Positions 1 to 51,005 of a stretch of DNA of 64,000 bases are shown here, piece after piece (position 1 is the stretch's first letter; every line of letters begins with the position of its first letter). The notes beneath the pieces are model-generated. The model made no database searches, was not told where the DNA came from, and saw nothing but the letters and a program-made list of their open reading frames with translations. Origin of the DNA: Norana najaformis (Eukaryota > Annelida > Clitellata > Crassiclitellata > Hormogastridae); NCBI GenBank assembly GCA_964023275.1, contig OZ029921.1:16274704-16338703 (forward strand), read 5' to 3'. The position numbers and the translations under genes were made by a program.

Positions 1-189
1 AAATCGCCAAAATTTCTCCCTAAATAATGCAATCAGAAAAAGAGACAGGATGTAATAATTACATTCCTTTGATTTAGAACCGGTGTAAACTAATTTCCAT
101 GGCTTAGCTCTTCTGGCACTAAAGACATTTTGGGAATACTTTAATGTAAACGTTTCTCTATGGCAACCGTATGGCGATAACCCTGCTCG

Positions 190-345
190 TTATTCAGTGA
201 ATTTATCTGGTGAGATCCATCATCACCACTGTCCGTTTGAATGGGTACCACACCATTTAGACGCCTGTGAATGAGTTGGTTCCAACAACTGAGCTTTCGT
301 TGGGTGCTGTAGAAATCTCGAGATTACGATACGATTACGATGGTC
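190..345 (+). mobile_element. SINE 3' fragment
   Basis: The block GTGAGATCC, CCGTTTGAATGGGTA and tail GTGCTGTAGAAATCTCGAG followed by ATTACGATACGATTACG recurs at 60745-61205 in this window. The recurrence and the short repeated tail identify a SINE copy that lacks a clear tRNA-like head. It lies upstream of the ARFGEF promoter. Confidence 0.6.
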
Positions 346-598
346 CCCGTGTACAACAAACTTAACTGTCTGAGATTGAGAGCTCTTGCAACGCTGCTTA
401 AACACATGAAGGAAGCTATTAGGCAAGTATGGGTCGCGCTACAAGCAGAAAAGATTAGTTTATCAAATCGCATCTGTTCAAACTGTAGGCCTACTCGGAT
501 AAAGTGAAACCTAGACTACTGGTAAATAATCCACCATCGCCTATAGAAACGATACACATCCTTACTTAAATTTCTTCGATGTTGTCGTTGTCGTGTTA

Positions 599-674
599 TC
601 ACGTGACACAAGATGGCCTCTCCACATACGTGAGATTTGGCACTCCTGTTTGTCACTGGCGTAACGTATATAAA
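599..674 (+). promoter_or_regulatory. Candidate ARFGEF promoter: E-box and TATA-like element
   Basis: TCACGTGAC at 599-607 is a palindromic E-box of the USF/MITF/TFEB type. TATATAAA at 667-674 lies about 90 bp before the ATG. The spacing would put a start site near 700. Both are short motifs and could occur by chance in this AT-rich sequence. Confidence 0.3.
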
Positions 675-760
675 CTTATGACTTTATGGACACCTGCTGA
701 TGTAACGCAAGGTTGCAAAATGTTCTCGATGATTAATATGGACTTGTAAACTGCTAAACC

Positions 761-39690
<38,930 letters not shown>

Positions 39691-40697
39691 TATGTCGAAG
39701 TGTGGTTGGGGAATTTGGGTGCATGGGACCATGAAGTGTTTGCATAAAGCATGGAAATTATGTCACTCAGGATCACTGCAGTGGGCTATGCTGAGGAATC
39801 TGGCATCCGACGAAATTCTCCTCCTCGTAAAACAGGACTTGATTCTTATTTCTGGATGTTTGAAGATCGTTAATGTATAATAATGTTCCCTGACAATTTC
39901 GCTAATTGCAGAGAACTTAGCTGCTAACAGATAAAACGGTCATGATTCTGCAAATTGATTTATTATGATTTCATTTATTGACCTCTGGTACTGTAGATGC
40001 ACTTTTTTGTGACTTGAAAATTACAATAATTCACTATTTGTAAAATACTAATTTTCTGATGTCCTTAGCAAGATATATCAGTTTTTTTCAGAATTCCATG
40101 TTCAGTTGTACATGTAGTTACTTCATCTTCAGTTTTTAGCCTCATCTTGTATCCAAGCAGAGTAAGAGAATTGTAAAAAATTGAATCAGTGAAAAAAGTG
40201 CAAGATGATACAAGTGCATTTGCAGTATGTCCTCTGCTCGTGAAGCAGACACCTACTAAGATAGCATGAACACCAAAGACATTACATCAAGTTTTCCAGT
40301 CATACAGTTGTGATACAGATTTGTTTATAGGTCAGATGATCTCTCGCCTTCATTGAAGATGGTCTTGTCCAGGGCTCTTGGTTATGTAAATGTGAAACCA
40401 TAGGAGTGGGGTAGTTTATTTATTTAAGTGAACTGTTTGTGGGCAGATCTGCAGAGTGATGACCTTGACAAGACAAAACTTGACTTGTTTAAGATTCTCA
40501 GAAAGCTGCGCTGTGCATGTATGTTGTCTGAACATTTATATATCACCTTTAAAAACTTCCAAAAAATTACTGCATACATGACTGTGTTTTGCTTTGGCCT
40601 TAGTTATTAGAACTGAACTAAGTGATTGTACATTTTTGTAAGCAAAGGAAATCTTTTGGGTAAATGCTGAAATAGGGCCTGATATGGTAACCATATA
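39691..40697 (+). other. ARFGEF 3' UTR / downstream, no gene
   Basis: No AATAAA hexamer stands out in the first kilobase after the stop. The first clear ones are 41475-41480 (inside a weak frame) and 43019-43024, so the 3' end of the transcript is not fixed. No repeat is recognised here. Confidence 0.45.
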
Positions 40698-41278
40698 CAG
40701 TGCAGCCCCTCTTACACTCGACCCGTGTATGCGTGAATCCACTTAATGCGCATGTTAAGTCATGGCTCTTGCCGATACCCATTTCGATCACGACACATTA
40801 GCATGCAGTACAATCAATACACATGTTGCCCCTGCCAATATTCAGTCCCATTGTCGTATATATTAGGCAGCATGTATCAGCTGTAGCAGATGTCTCATTG
40901 GGTGGCAACAGTTGTTGTCTACAACTGGCTTTAAGCCCAGCAGGGGGCAGTACTGGTCCAAAGTACTTGAACTTAATATAGCTTCTATGCCCCTTTAAAA
41001 TATTATCTGGAAACAGTCGATGCTAACATAGCCAGACACAACTGTCTGGTATTAAATCACAACATAAGATGGCAATGTGGCCTTTCAAAGTAATTGGATG
41101 AAATCATCTGGTAGCAAGGTACAGTGCGAGTGCCTTCACATCAGACGGCTTGTGAGTTTCTAGCCACACTAAGACTTACATAAAATGTTCACTACTGTAT
41201 TTCAGCATGGCCTGTTCATAAACGTGTGGTCGTGGTGACTTTGGCTCCCAACGACCACGTGCAAACGGGACCGCACTG
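40698..41278. mobile_element. Pogo-like MITE
   Basis: The left end CAGTGCAGCCCCTCTTACAC pairs with the reverse-complemented right end CAGTGCGGTCCCGTTTGCAC. TA precedes the left end, and TGTA follows the right end, so one flank is slightly altered. Length and ends match the element at 10843-11372. Confidence 0.7.
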
Positions 41279-44200
41279 TGTATAGGGTTAAATTCTCTGC
41301 CTATATGAGGTTCAATTTTTTATGTGCAGCTATCTTTACTCTTCCTAGGTTGGTTGTCATTCAAAAATCCATGCTCCCATTAATTCTTCATTTTGTGGTT
41401 TTAGAGCTGTATAGCAACTTTTAACCTAGTGGCAGCTTTGAGAAATGTGTTTCAAAATTTTTGCAAGGTAGAAAAATAAATGTTGCAAAAATAGTCTGTA
41501 ACTGGCAACTGATTAGAAACTTTGATCTAGATACTGTTTTTCTAGATGAAGAATGTGGCTTTGGTACATCGCTGTCTTCTTGTTTGCTGTTAGAAGTTTT
41601 GATGGCACATATCTTTTGTAATTTATTTCCATGTGATTTCCATGCTTTTTATTCTCTCTGCAGGTTGGCCTTTTGTCTCACCCTGGCTAGTGGTATTGAT
41701 CAAGTTTATGGATTCTTTCTGATGTGGTCTAAAGTTGATGGAGAAATCAAACTGAAACCTTCTGTCTTAACAAAGTTGTTCAGAACTTTCAGAGGCAGAA
41801 TTTTTATCTTTTTTTCTGATCTGCTGTTAAATTTAACAGCTGTATGTCTAGATGCTCTTCTGTAAGGTTATAAATTCGATGGAAATATCAAATTTAAAAC
41901 TTTGCATCTTATGAATAGCATTCTGAACTCCTGGGATGTCTTCGGTGTTGGTGTTCGGCTAGAGAAATTCACCTCGTGTAGTAAGGTAGCATCAGTTGAC
42001 TGTTTCTGGTCAAGCATACTAACTTTTGGGTTGAATAAGTGTGATTTTTTTGAATGTAGTGATGTAAGCATATTACTTTTTCACTGACATAGAAAACTGT
42101 TGGAGTAATTGTCTGCTGTTGTTAAATTTAAGTTTTGCATCTAGAAATGTTTTCTTTTAACTTTCTTTTCTGTGAGTTTATTGTTACAGTTAGAAATTTG
42201 ATGTCTGATTACACAGTGGCTCTGCTTGGAATTGTAAATAGCCAAGTTCCAAATTTATGTTTGTTTCGTGCATTAGGTTGATCTTGAGTATTGTTCAGTT
42301 TGATCCTTTTGTGTGTATCACAGTATAAAGCGGAACATCAGTCTTGGCTACCAAGTGTTCTGTGTGGTAGCCATAATTCTGAGATTCTTCAACTGTTTAA
42401 TGGGTTGTTACTATTAATGGTCCAGTATTTTTAATATGAGGTTTATGTAATACATTTTGAAAACCTCTGAAAAGTGGAATTTGCAAAATTTAGGCTGAAC
42501 TTATCCAACTAGAGTATCTGTTCTAGTTGGTTTTGTAAAATATGATTCTGCATGGATTGCTTATGAAGGTTCTGTTTGACACTGGCATTTTGTCACCTTG
42601 TCCTCATCTGCTATTAATGGCTGCTTTGGCACTGTGCTTGTTATGTGAAAATCAGGAATGGCATGAATTGGTTTTAAGACACTGTCTGGAGGAATGGCCC
42701 CATTGAGAGACTGAAAAGACTTGGATAAAATTAGTAGCAAATGAAATGAAGAGTTGTCCACTAATATTAGTCGATTTGAAACAAAGACAACCATATCGTA
42801 TTCTCTGCTGCAGCATGACCAATAACAAACGAATGAGATGCAGTGGCACAAGACTGCTTGAACTTTATTTTCAGACATTTTGATTTTTCGAATGAATGCT
42901 ATTAACAGATCAACAGCTGTTCATTCATTCAGCAGAGGCTTTTATCTAGGAGCATGAGTGCTTGTTTCTACCACTGTGAATGTGAATTTGATTTTGTGTT
43001 GTGTACAATAATTTTGTTAATAAAACATTCCATTTCAGCAAAACTATGATGGATTGGAAGTTTGTTTATGTTTATGACTACAAATTTCTGGCAATATTTT
43101 CATGTCATACAGTATCGAATACTATCGGCTGTCCTCATATCTGTATTACGGAATTAACCATTTTCTTGAAGGGAAATCTTATTGTTGGAAAAATTATTAT
43201 ACTTACTGGCTCTGGGTATCATGAATTTGTTTAGTAAGACAAATTAAACAGGATGTGCAATTGCTATACTTAGATTGTCAAGAATGTGGGGCAAAGTGAA
43301 AACAGAATGGGAACTCTGTTTCATACTGATGATTACTGGTGCCTGATGTTTTTGTTGGTAATATTAATTTTAACGAATACTGATGGATGCCCTGTGCACC
43401 TCAAGTACAATAATTTATTAGCTTAGTTTCTGTATGCAGTATGTGATTATTACTTGTAAAAATATTTGCATGAAAGAGGACAAAGTATCTATAAAATGTT
43501 AAACTGATGATTACTATGGGTTAATGGGATAAAGCGAAGAAATGTGATCGTGATCTGTGGTGATCAAGACTTCATCAAAGTGTCATTTTAATCAAACTGG
43601 TAGATATTGTTCTTACATGTAGCAGTTTAACCGTACATGTAGTAACACACACACGTAATATGAGGCAGTAGAATTAAGAGCTATTGTGGTGCTGAAGTAG
43701 TGTGAAACTACATCATTCTGACAGTACAGTACATGAATGGTGAACTTCATTTGGAGTGGTGCCATCTACAACAATCCATTATAAAAGTCAGCTAGGAGGC
43801 AGAGTGTGTCATGGGTATTTGGCACCTGTGCAATCTATAGCATTATTGTTCGAACTGGTGCGTCACAGCCATCACAAATTGAAGACCAGAGTACAGATCT
43901 CTGAAGCTGATACTGTAGCTGTTGCAAACTGATCAGCAAAATGCATTCTTTGTCCCTCATTGAGAAGTGGAAAAGGCAGCAATATCACAGGCAAAATTAT
44001 CCACTGATGCTTGTAAATTCATTATATACCCTATATACATATATAATTTATAATATATAACTGGTTGTGTGAACCTACAGGATAAATATTCTTCTGGTGC
44101 ACATGGTTGACTTGATGATTAGAAAACAAGTGTTCTGTAATGTATTTCGAATATCTACATAGCACCTCCACAGAATCTGTCTTAATCGAGTACAGTTTGC

Positions 44201-44880
44201 TTTAAGAATATCTTCTATAAGTAATTTAACATACTACTGGTGCAAGATAGACAAATTCTGAAACTTGCAGATGTTTGGATACAAGTAAAAACACACCAAC
44301 CACAAAAAGTTACAGCTTACTAAAAGTCTCACAGAGAGAATTGCCTTTTCATTTTCAAGTTCTTGTTATAAGCACTGGGAAAATAAGCACTGAAAATATA
44401 CATGAACCTGAAAACCTTCAAATAATACACACTTGAGAGACATGACAGATCACAAAGCAAAGTTTCTTATTTCAAGATACAAACAAAAATGCCATGCAAA
44501 CACTTGAGCCTCCATTTCTGCGTATGCCTGTACATATGTACATAATAAACATGCACATACATACTTATACCTATGCCTACACAGAATCTGTACATAATAT
44601 ACAAAACATATACAGGGTTGCCAACCACCAATAAACTTAAGGACAGTTTAAAAATTGCAGAAATCGGACATATCTGTACAGTCCATACAGTTTTGTAGGT
44701 TTCGTATATCGAAAACGGAAAAGCAATGTCAAAAACTGATCATATAGGGCCTCACTCTACTGCAGAGTGAGGCACGCATAAATAGCATTACCATACTCGA
44801 CCCTAGTGGATACGAATGCATGCCTCATGGCAGAGCGAGTGGTGTGTACTGCAAATCTAACGTAGATGATAAAAACTTGT
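41279..44880. other. Intergenic, no convincing gene
   Basis: Open frames of 60-134 codons occur (for example + 41461-41865 and - 42561-42878), but they lack similarity, splice context or composition of coding sequence. 41690-42160 contains diverged near-repeats (GATGGAGAAATCAAACTGAA versus GATGGAAATATCAAATTTAA). 44749-44773 is a perfect 10-bp hairpin. The rest shows nothing. Confidence 0.45.
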
Positions 44881-45117
44881 TCAACATACAGTCCCCACGT
44901 GCTCAAAGATCAATTCCTGGTCCGAAATCACACCCCGATCATGCACAGAAGTAGAGGAGGCATTTGGAAAGTGAAGCTTTAAGCTATGCAAGTCAATGTT
45001 TTTGAGCTGCTGATGGTTAGCAAGCCAGATCAGTGGGGTTTTTCCAGAATAACACTGGAGACATTTGGATGACATCAGAATAAGTCGTCCAAGCGCAAAA
45101 AATCTAAAATGTTTCAA
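44880..45117 (-). mobile_element. CR1/Jockey-like LINE fragment (mid reverse transcriptase)
   Basis: Minus frame reads SGKTPLIWLANHQQLKNI then SVHDRGVISDQELIFEHV, the KTQLIWLG..QQL...V.DLGV..D.ELTF.HV region, aligned with the same region in the LINE at 5540-5690. Confidence 0.75.
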
Positions 45118-45554
45118 ACATTTTCTCAGCTAAGGAGTGTCATCAGCCGTATAGGGCAAAAAGCAACACCCAGGAAGGAAAGAACATAACTTAGCTCTGC
45201 AGCATATTGGACATAAAGCCAAATACCTATAACAAATGAATTTCTTCTGTCGTGCTCCTGTCATTTACAGCGCAGAATGGAAATTAAATGCTCTAGTTAT
45301 GTATTTAGCTCAATGGTTGTAATGTACTGTATATATATATATATAATGTGTGCATAACTGTATATACATATATTTGCACAAATATACTGAATACATATTA
45401 TAAATGTATAACAATCTGTAGCAGGAGGAATCTGTTAGCAATCTAGAGAAACTAAAGGATACATAAGTACATGTATTATGAAACAAGTTCACGACACACA
45501 GTATAAGAAACTGGTTCAATGTATAGACCAGTTATTATAATAGTTCCACAGATT

Positions 45555-45845
45555 TACACTACATACGGTTCTCGTGGAATTTGTTACTCTTGCCCCACAG
45601 TGTGGAATACCTTACCGACTAGCATCAAAGATAACACTTCCAATAACAAGTTTTAAAAAGAAGCTTAAAACTTACATCTTTAATAGGTCTGCGTAAGATA
45701 TTTTCTGTGCATTCCTATCGATCTATAAACCATATTACTCGATTTGGTAGGACTTTTTTAGGGTCATTGCACGCACCTTTGAGGCTGTTGTTAATTGCAC
45801 ACGTTATAAATGTCTGTTTAATAATAATAATATCATCCTGCCTAA
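45555..45845 (+). mobile_element. LINE reverse-transcriptase tail
   Basis: With one frameshift it reads SVWNTLPTSIKDNT then SFKKKLKTYIFNR, followed by a CGTTATAAATGTCTGTTTAA 3' end and a TAATAATAA tail. It converges tail-to-tail with the next LINE fragment. Confidence 0.7.
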
Positions 45846-45944
45846 ATATATATATAGCATGACACAGCATTCTGTACAGTTGCAACTTAAAAGCAATACA
45901 ATACAATTGTAATTTGATAATGTTCTCCTTACAAAGTTCAGAAG

Positions 45945-46365
45945 TTCACACTGAAGCCAGGGAGCAGGAAATATTAAGAACCTTAAACAGACTGGTAGAG
46001 GCAAGTTTCCAGTTTAGAGTGAACAATAGTCTAGGTAAGAGAGTTGCAAACATGACGAGGTAGAGAATTCCAGATGGAGAGACCAGCAGCTGTGAACGAA
46101 CAACAGCCATGAGGAGGTAGAGAATTCCAGATGGAGAGACCAGCAACTGTGAATGAACAACAGCCATAAGGAGGTAGAGAATTCCAGATGGAGAGACCAG
46201 CAGCTGTGAACGAACAACAGCCATGAGGAGGTAGAGAATTCCAGATGGAGAGACCAGCATCTGTGAACGAACAACAGCCATGAGGAGGTAGAGAATTCCA
46301 GATGGAGAGACCAGCAACTGTGAACAAACAACAGCCATAGACAAGAGATGTATCAGGAACAATGT
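45945..46365 (-). mobile_element. LINE reverse-transcriptase tail with internal amplification
   Basis: Minus strand reads HIVPDTSLVYGCCLFTVAGL then SIWNSLPP repeated, ending LPRHVCNSLTQTIVHSKLET. This corresponds to the RAFSVAGP..WNSLP and following segment of CR1/Jockey-like elements. The segment around WNSLP is present in five 57-bp units (next entry). Confidence 0.75.
46063..46337 (-). repeat. 57-bp tandem repeat, about five units, 19 codons each
   Basis: GAGAATTCCAGATGGAGAGA begins at 46063, 46120, 46177, 46234 and 46291, an exact 57-bp period with few differences between units. Because 57 is a multiple of three, minus-strand frames stay open. One reads the repeated peptide HGCCSFTAAGLSIWNSLPP. 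Confidence 0.95.
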
Positions 46366-49117
46366 GCTTTCCAGAAGAAGCTGCACAGTATATGAAGAGC
46401 AGCAAATGCAACAAAGTAGCACTACTGATTCCATTATTTGCTTCAGTGTGCAAAGTATCGAACAATATTTGCCAGTAATACTTCAGTGCAAGTGTGCAGA
46501 AAGCTTTGGTGGTAATGAAATGGTTGACAGCATAGCACAACATGTCCCATCAGTCATTCTTTCAAGAAAATTCCAAGCACAAGTATGAAAAACATTTGAC
46601 AGATGTCAAATGAGATCAGGTGTACAAAAATTAGCCCAACATCGTCATACCAGTAATGTTGGATTTATTCTAACCTTCAACAAGATCAATTTCATTAGGC
46701 AAAAATACAGAATAAGAAACATTCTAACCCCCAAAACCATATATGATAATTTGAAGACATTTACATTTACACTAGCTATTTTAGTTTCAACATTTTGCTA
46801 AAGGACTGATTTCTTTGGATTCTCTTTAGGACTGAAGTTAGCTGCAGGACTGAAGTAACCATTAACCCCTGAAGGCAACCAATATTTGCTGTAAAAATTT
46901 ACAATAAAATTTTTAAACACCAAGATACAGCACAAGCATTCTTACTTTTTGGGAATTTATAATAAAATATGATTTCTTTAAACAGGCAGAATGGCAGCAG
47001 TTTTAATCAATCCAAAATGCAGCCATAATGTACACCATAAAATTCTAGAATGGGTGTAAACAAGGCATCAGCAACCCAATTCCTGCTCATGCAGACAACA
47101 GATGAAGCAAAGAACTGCAAAACAAAGAATAAAAGCACAAAATATGATTAATTTACAAAGCTCTTAACTACAAGATGTCCAGACAGTCACTACGGACAAG
47201 TCAAGGATGAGAATAAAATGCCATAAGTTAAACAAGAAAATATTATCTTTTTAACTGCTTCTCTTCACTGCTGTGTCCTTTTTTCCCATTGTTTCTATAC
47301 TTATTTATGTCTATGTTTATCAAAAATGGTTTTTGTATAATTCAATATAATTTGTAGGACTTCTCAAAGATATTTACTCAGAAGGGCTGCTAGCCCAGCA
47401 AAGCAGTCTTAAGTTTGAATGAGAATTGCTTTTTGGAATAGAATGCAAAGAGCAAAAGGAAGACCATTACAGGATATGGTACAGCAACTGAAAATGCATC
47501 AATGTGCGCTTTAGCAGTGCAAGCAAAGTGGGATAAGCAATCCCACCTAGCCATGGAATGTACAGATATGCTGCTACCGGTATACTAGAGCATAATTCAT
47601 TTAAGTACTTGTATGTATGAGCAGGGCTTCAGTTAGTCACTGGCCAGTGCCTATGTTCGGACTATCAGCCTTCAACAAATAATATGCACAAGGCTGACCA
47701 AGCCAACAGATGAACAAGTTAGAGACTAAAACATCCGAGCAAATTTTTACACATGGGTTTTTCCAATATTAAATAGGTTTTGTTATCATGCATTCACAAA
47801 AAGTATCTTGTAGAGATAACATGAATACACTCATGTTGTCTATATTAATATATTATTGACTTCTGTCCAAACTCTACTAAAAACAGACAGTCAATGAAAT
47901 TATATAGAAAACAGCTACACAGAAAAAAATTACCATTTTCAGCAAAAGATTTTCTAAAATTATTTCTAAAGCATAAAGCAAGCCATTATTCAGTGTCATT
48001 AAAACTAGATATATGGTAACCAAATCACGTAACTGTATGATGCAATTACAGCACATAATTAGAAACTACCGTACACAGATACAAAAGATCACCCTTCAAC
48101 AATGAAGCTAGCATGCACACAGAGTGCCACAGAAAACAATATGAACATACTGAAAACATTTCCAAAAGAACGGATCATCTGCAGTTCCATTAATCAGAAG
48201 TGCAGTCCAACTGTGACCACCTGACTTTCTCTAATATCTGCATGCTAATCAAGAGTGTGTCAAAATCCTGAAAAAAATCCAAAACACAAATGCAAAGTTG
48301 GCAATCCTCCTTCCCATTCAAGATCTACATGAAAGCATTTCATTCCGATACATCGAAGGCAATAAGCCATAACTGGAAGCACTGTTACAAATACAATCTG
48401 CTCCTATTCTAAAATTAACTGACTATTTCCAAGATTTTTTGAAATGTTGCTTAAAATTCTTTCTTCTGTGCAGGAAAACATTCACATAGCATCTTGAAGT
48501 ATTACAGCAGTGGCTGACTTTACATTACAGCCTCTCCTCATCGCTGAAGACAGCAAATGCATGATTTTGTGAATGAAGAACTGCCACATAATTCTGGAAG
48601 ATGGCAAGACACACATCCACCTTTTCTCTGGACCACAACGCTTCAGTTAAATTATGCACTATCACATATATAACAACCATGTTCCCAGCAATTCTGAGAG
48701 GACCTCAACAATGCCATACATATGTCCAGATATATACATACATGCAAAACTGTATTAAACAGTAGTTCTATTTGCCTTACAATATTCTACAAAACAACTC
48801 CGTGATTAGGTCTTTATATTAGTCAGCGAGCGACATTTACTTTTTAACAAATACTTTACGCCAATTATCATCCAGTTATTAAGTTAAAAATTTTATAAAG
48901 TAAACACTACCCCCATTTTATTATAAATATTAAGCCATTTTATGCAACAATAAATATTAGAACAGCCAATATCTATTGCTAATTTAGAAATGCCACATTA
49001 TGCCGAGTCGCAAACACAAATCTACAGTAAGAAATTCTTCTAGTTTACAAGCCTTAGAATTCTTCTGAAAAGAAAAATTCTTAGTTTAATGCACAAACAT
49101 CTTTTGATTCACAGTTA
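46366..49117. other. Intergenic, nothing identified
   Basis: AT-rich sequence with short open frames only. 47360-47500 includes pieces like AGAGCAAAAGGAAGACCATT that resemble LINE sequence but cannot be read. Part of it may be 3' UTR of the minus-strand gene. Confidence 0.4.
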
Positions 49118-49123
49118 TTTATT
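49118..49123 (-). promoter_or_regulatory. Candidate poly(A) signal of the SAMD1-like gene
   Basis: AATAAA on the minus strand about 460 bp after the stop codon at 49585. Other AATAAA hexamers lie further on (for example near 48916), so the real 3' end is undecided. Confidence 0.25.
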
Positions 49124-49584
49124 TCCTTAGTTTATCAAGCACCACTATCTAATGACAAAGAATCATTCTACGGTGCTTAGCAATTGTGTGTTACAGATTG
49201 CATTTAAGGAACCTGCCAGGACAAAGTGAGGGAAGAATTGAACCATCACATTCCATGTTACCAATGGGCCAATGTGCATTTTGAGGTATAACAGATGAGA
49301 AACAAATGCCATCATGCTATCCACAGAGCCCCAGCAAACTCAATACAATGATTCACATTGCTGACAAGCACTTCACCTGTACACTGTACAATTTCTGCAT
49401 CCATATATTCCACGGTTGTTATAATTTCACAGGAATACGAATGTTTTGTGCAGCTCTAGAACAAGTGCACATAAGTTTAGTGTTGGTGTAACATACTACT
49501 TTGTAAAAGCTGCCTTAGAGAAATGTACAACAGATTTTGCAAAAAAATTGAGAAACACAGAGAGTGAGCAAGGACACAAAATAA

Positions 49585-51005
49585 TCAGTGGCTGTTCAGA
49601 TGCTTTGCTTGGAGTCGTTGTATGTGAACATAGATTTTCAGAGCTGGACCAAGTTTCAAGGATAAACCCGTCAGAACGTCCATGCGGGTCATCAGCAGCA
49701 GTGCTCGCCCATCAATCTCCTGCACAAAGAAAACGTAACAAACTGAAATGGCTCCAATTGGCTACTTGCAAAACACTTATAAATCATAACACTTTTTGTT
49801 CCGCTCAGGACTTACACCAGACTTCCAGCTTTGTTCTGATGCACACCATCAGCTGTTGCCTTGCGCATCAGAGATCAGTGCCCAAGAAGTTATTAGATAC
49901 TATTATTATTATTATTATTTAGGTCTTCAAAATTCTACTGGTTATCTTTTCCAGCTCAGGTCCACTTTAAAGTTGCTGTCCTACTAGTATACAAGGAGCA
50001 TCATGGTCTAGTACCAAGCTACCTAGCTGACTTGACCATTCCACTCATGCTTAATCCTACATGACAAACTTAAGATCAGCTTCCTCAGTCCAGCTGTTTG
50101 CCCAAACTTAACAAAAAAGACTATGATACTAGGCCTATCTTCAGGCACTGAGCTTACGAAGAATAAATATTACTGCCGAGTAAGAAGAATGGCAAACACT
50201 CACACAGATCTGCTGAGGTTAATCTATTGCATCCTTGATAGCAATGTTCATTAATGACTCACATAATAACAACATGCATTCATTTACTGGTACATACTTC
50301 TAAACCGTGAAAGTCAAAATCAATGTAATTTTTGTGACGCAGTGAGTTCAAAAAATGTAGACATTTGTTTACCTGTTCTCTAAATGCTTCTGCCTGTTCT
50401 GTGAAACCCATTTCAGAAAAGAACTGGACAACATCTACAATTGTCCAGCCACATGCGTCTGGCACCTCTGACGTCAAAGTGACAGACAGTCGGGGAAGAG
50501 GGGCAACAACAATCGGGTTTAGCTTGGAAGACCTGGATAAACAGCCAAATTATATCTGCTAAATTTATCGTGCTTAAGGCCATTCAATCACATCTGTTCA
50601 GGACTGGTTGACAGCAATAATGGTGTAGAAATCCAGTCACAAGACTGCCCCAAGTCCAGTAAATCAGACAACACCAGCCCTTCTTTATATGTTACTTTTG
50701 ACAGTCACATCAAATACCATGTTATAATGAGGCCTTGTTGCATTCCAAACCTGAATTAAATTTATAATCCACATTCCAGACTGAATCTACAGTAATTTAG
50801 AAATGTCATATATCTTCTAGCTTCAGATTCAAGCACAGACTCAACTTCAGATTCAAGCACAGATTCAAACTTCTGTTAAACATGCTTATCGATGTAGAAA
50901 CAGTTGGATGATATACGACAGCTCACATTTTGTTTCCATTGGCTTCTTCGTTGAAATGGACAGGTGAGTCATTAGGAGTTGGCAGACATGAAGCTCCACC
51001 GCCAT
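49585..51005 (-). CDS. SAMD1-like: SAMD1-like exons 7-9: spacer and C-terminal SAM domain, stop
   Basis: Exons 50927-51005, 50373-50532 and 49585-49719, stop TGA at 49585-49587. SAM runs from [16 protein letters not shown] through EQAEAFREQ, then across the intron to [20 protein letters not shown] and [16 protein letters not shown]. The [10 protein letters not shown] and KLGPALKI motifs are those of SAM domains in the SAMD1, L3MBTL and polyhomeotic group, which form polymers. Exon 7 begins in phase 1 after the acidic spacer and joins exon 8 within an ATG codon. Confidence 0.92.

Noticed and set aside
41461..41865. 134-codon plus-strand frame after ARFGEF
   Set aside because: No similarity, low-complexity Phe/Leu-rich content, and it lies in a region of decayed repeats.
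42561..42878. 105-codon minus-strand frame in the intergenic zone
   Set aside because: No recognised domain, no splice partners or promoter context; length is within chance for this region.
46063..46337. Regular direct repeats that might suggest a CRISPR array
   Set aside because: Units are 57 bp head to tail with no unique spacers, and the sequence is a eukaryotic LINE relic.
46031..46543. 170- and 162-codon minus-strand frames with a repeated 19-residue peptide
   Set aside because: They are the amplified tail of a LINE reverse transcriptase read in several frames, not a repeat protein gene.
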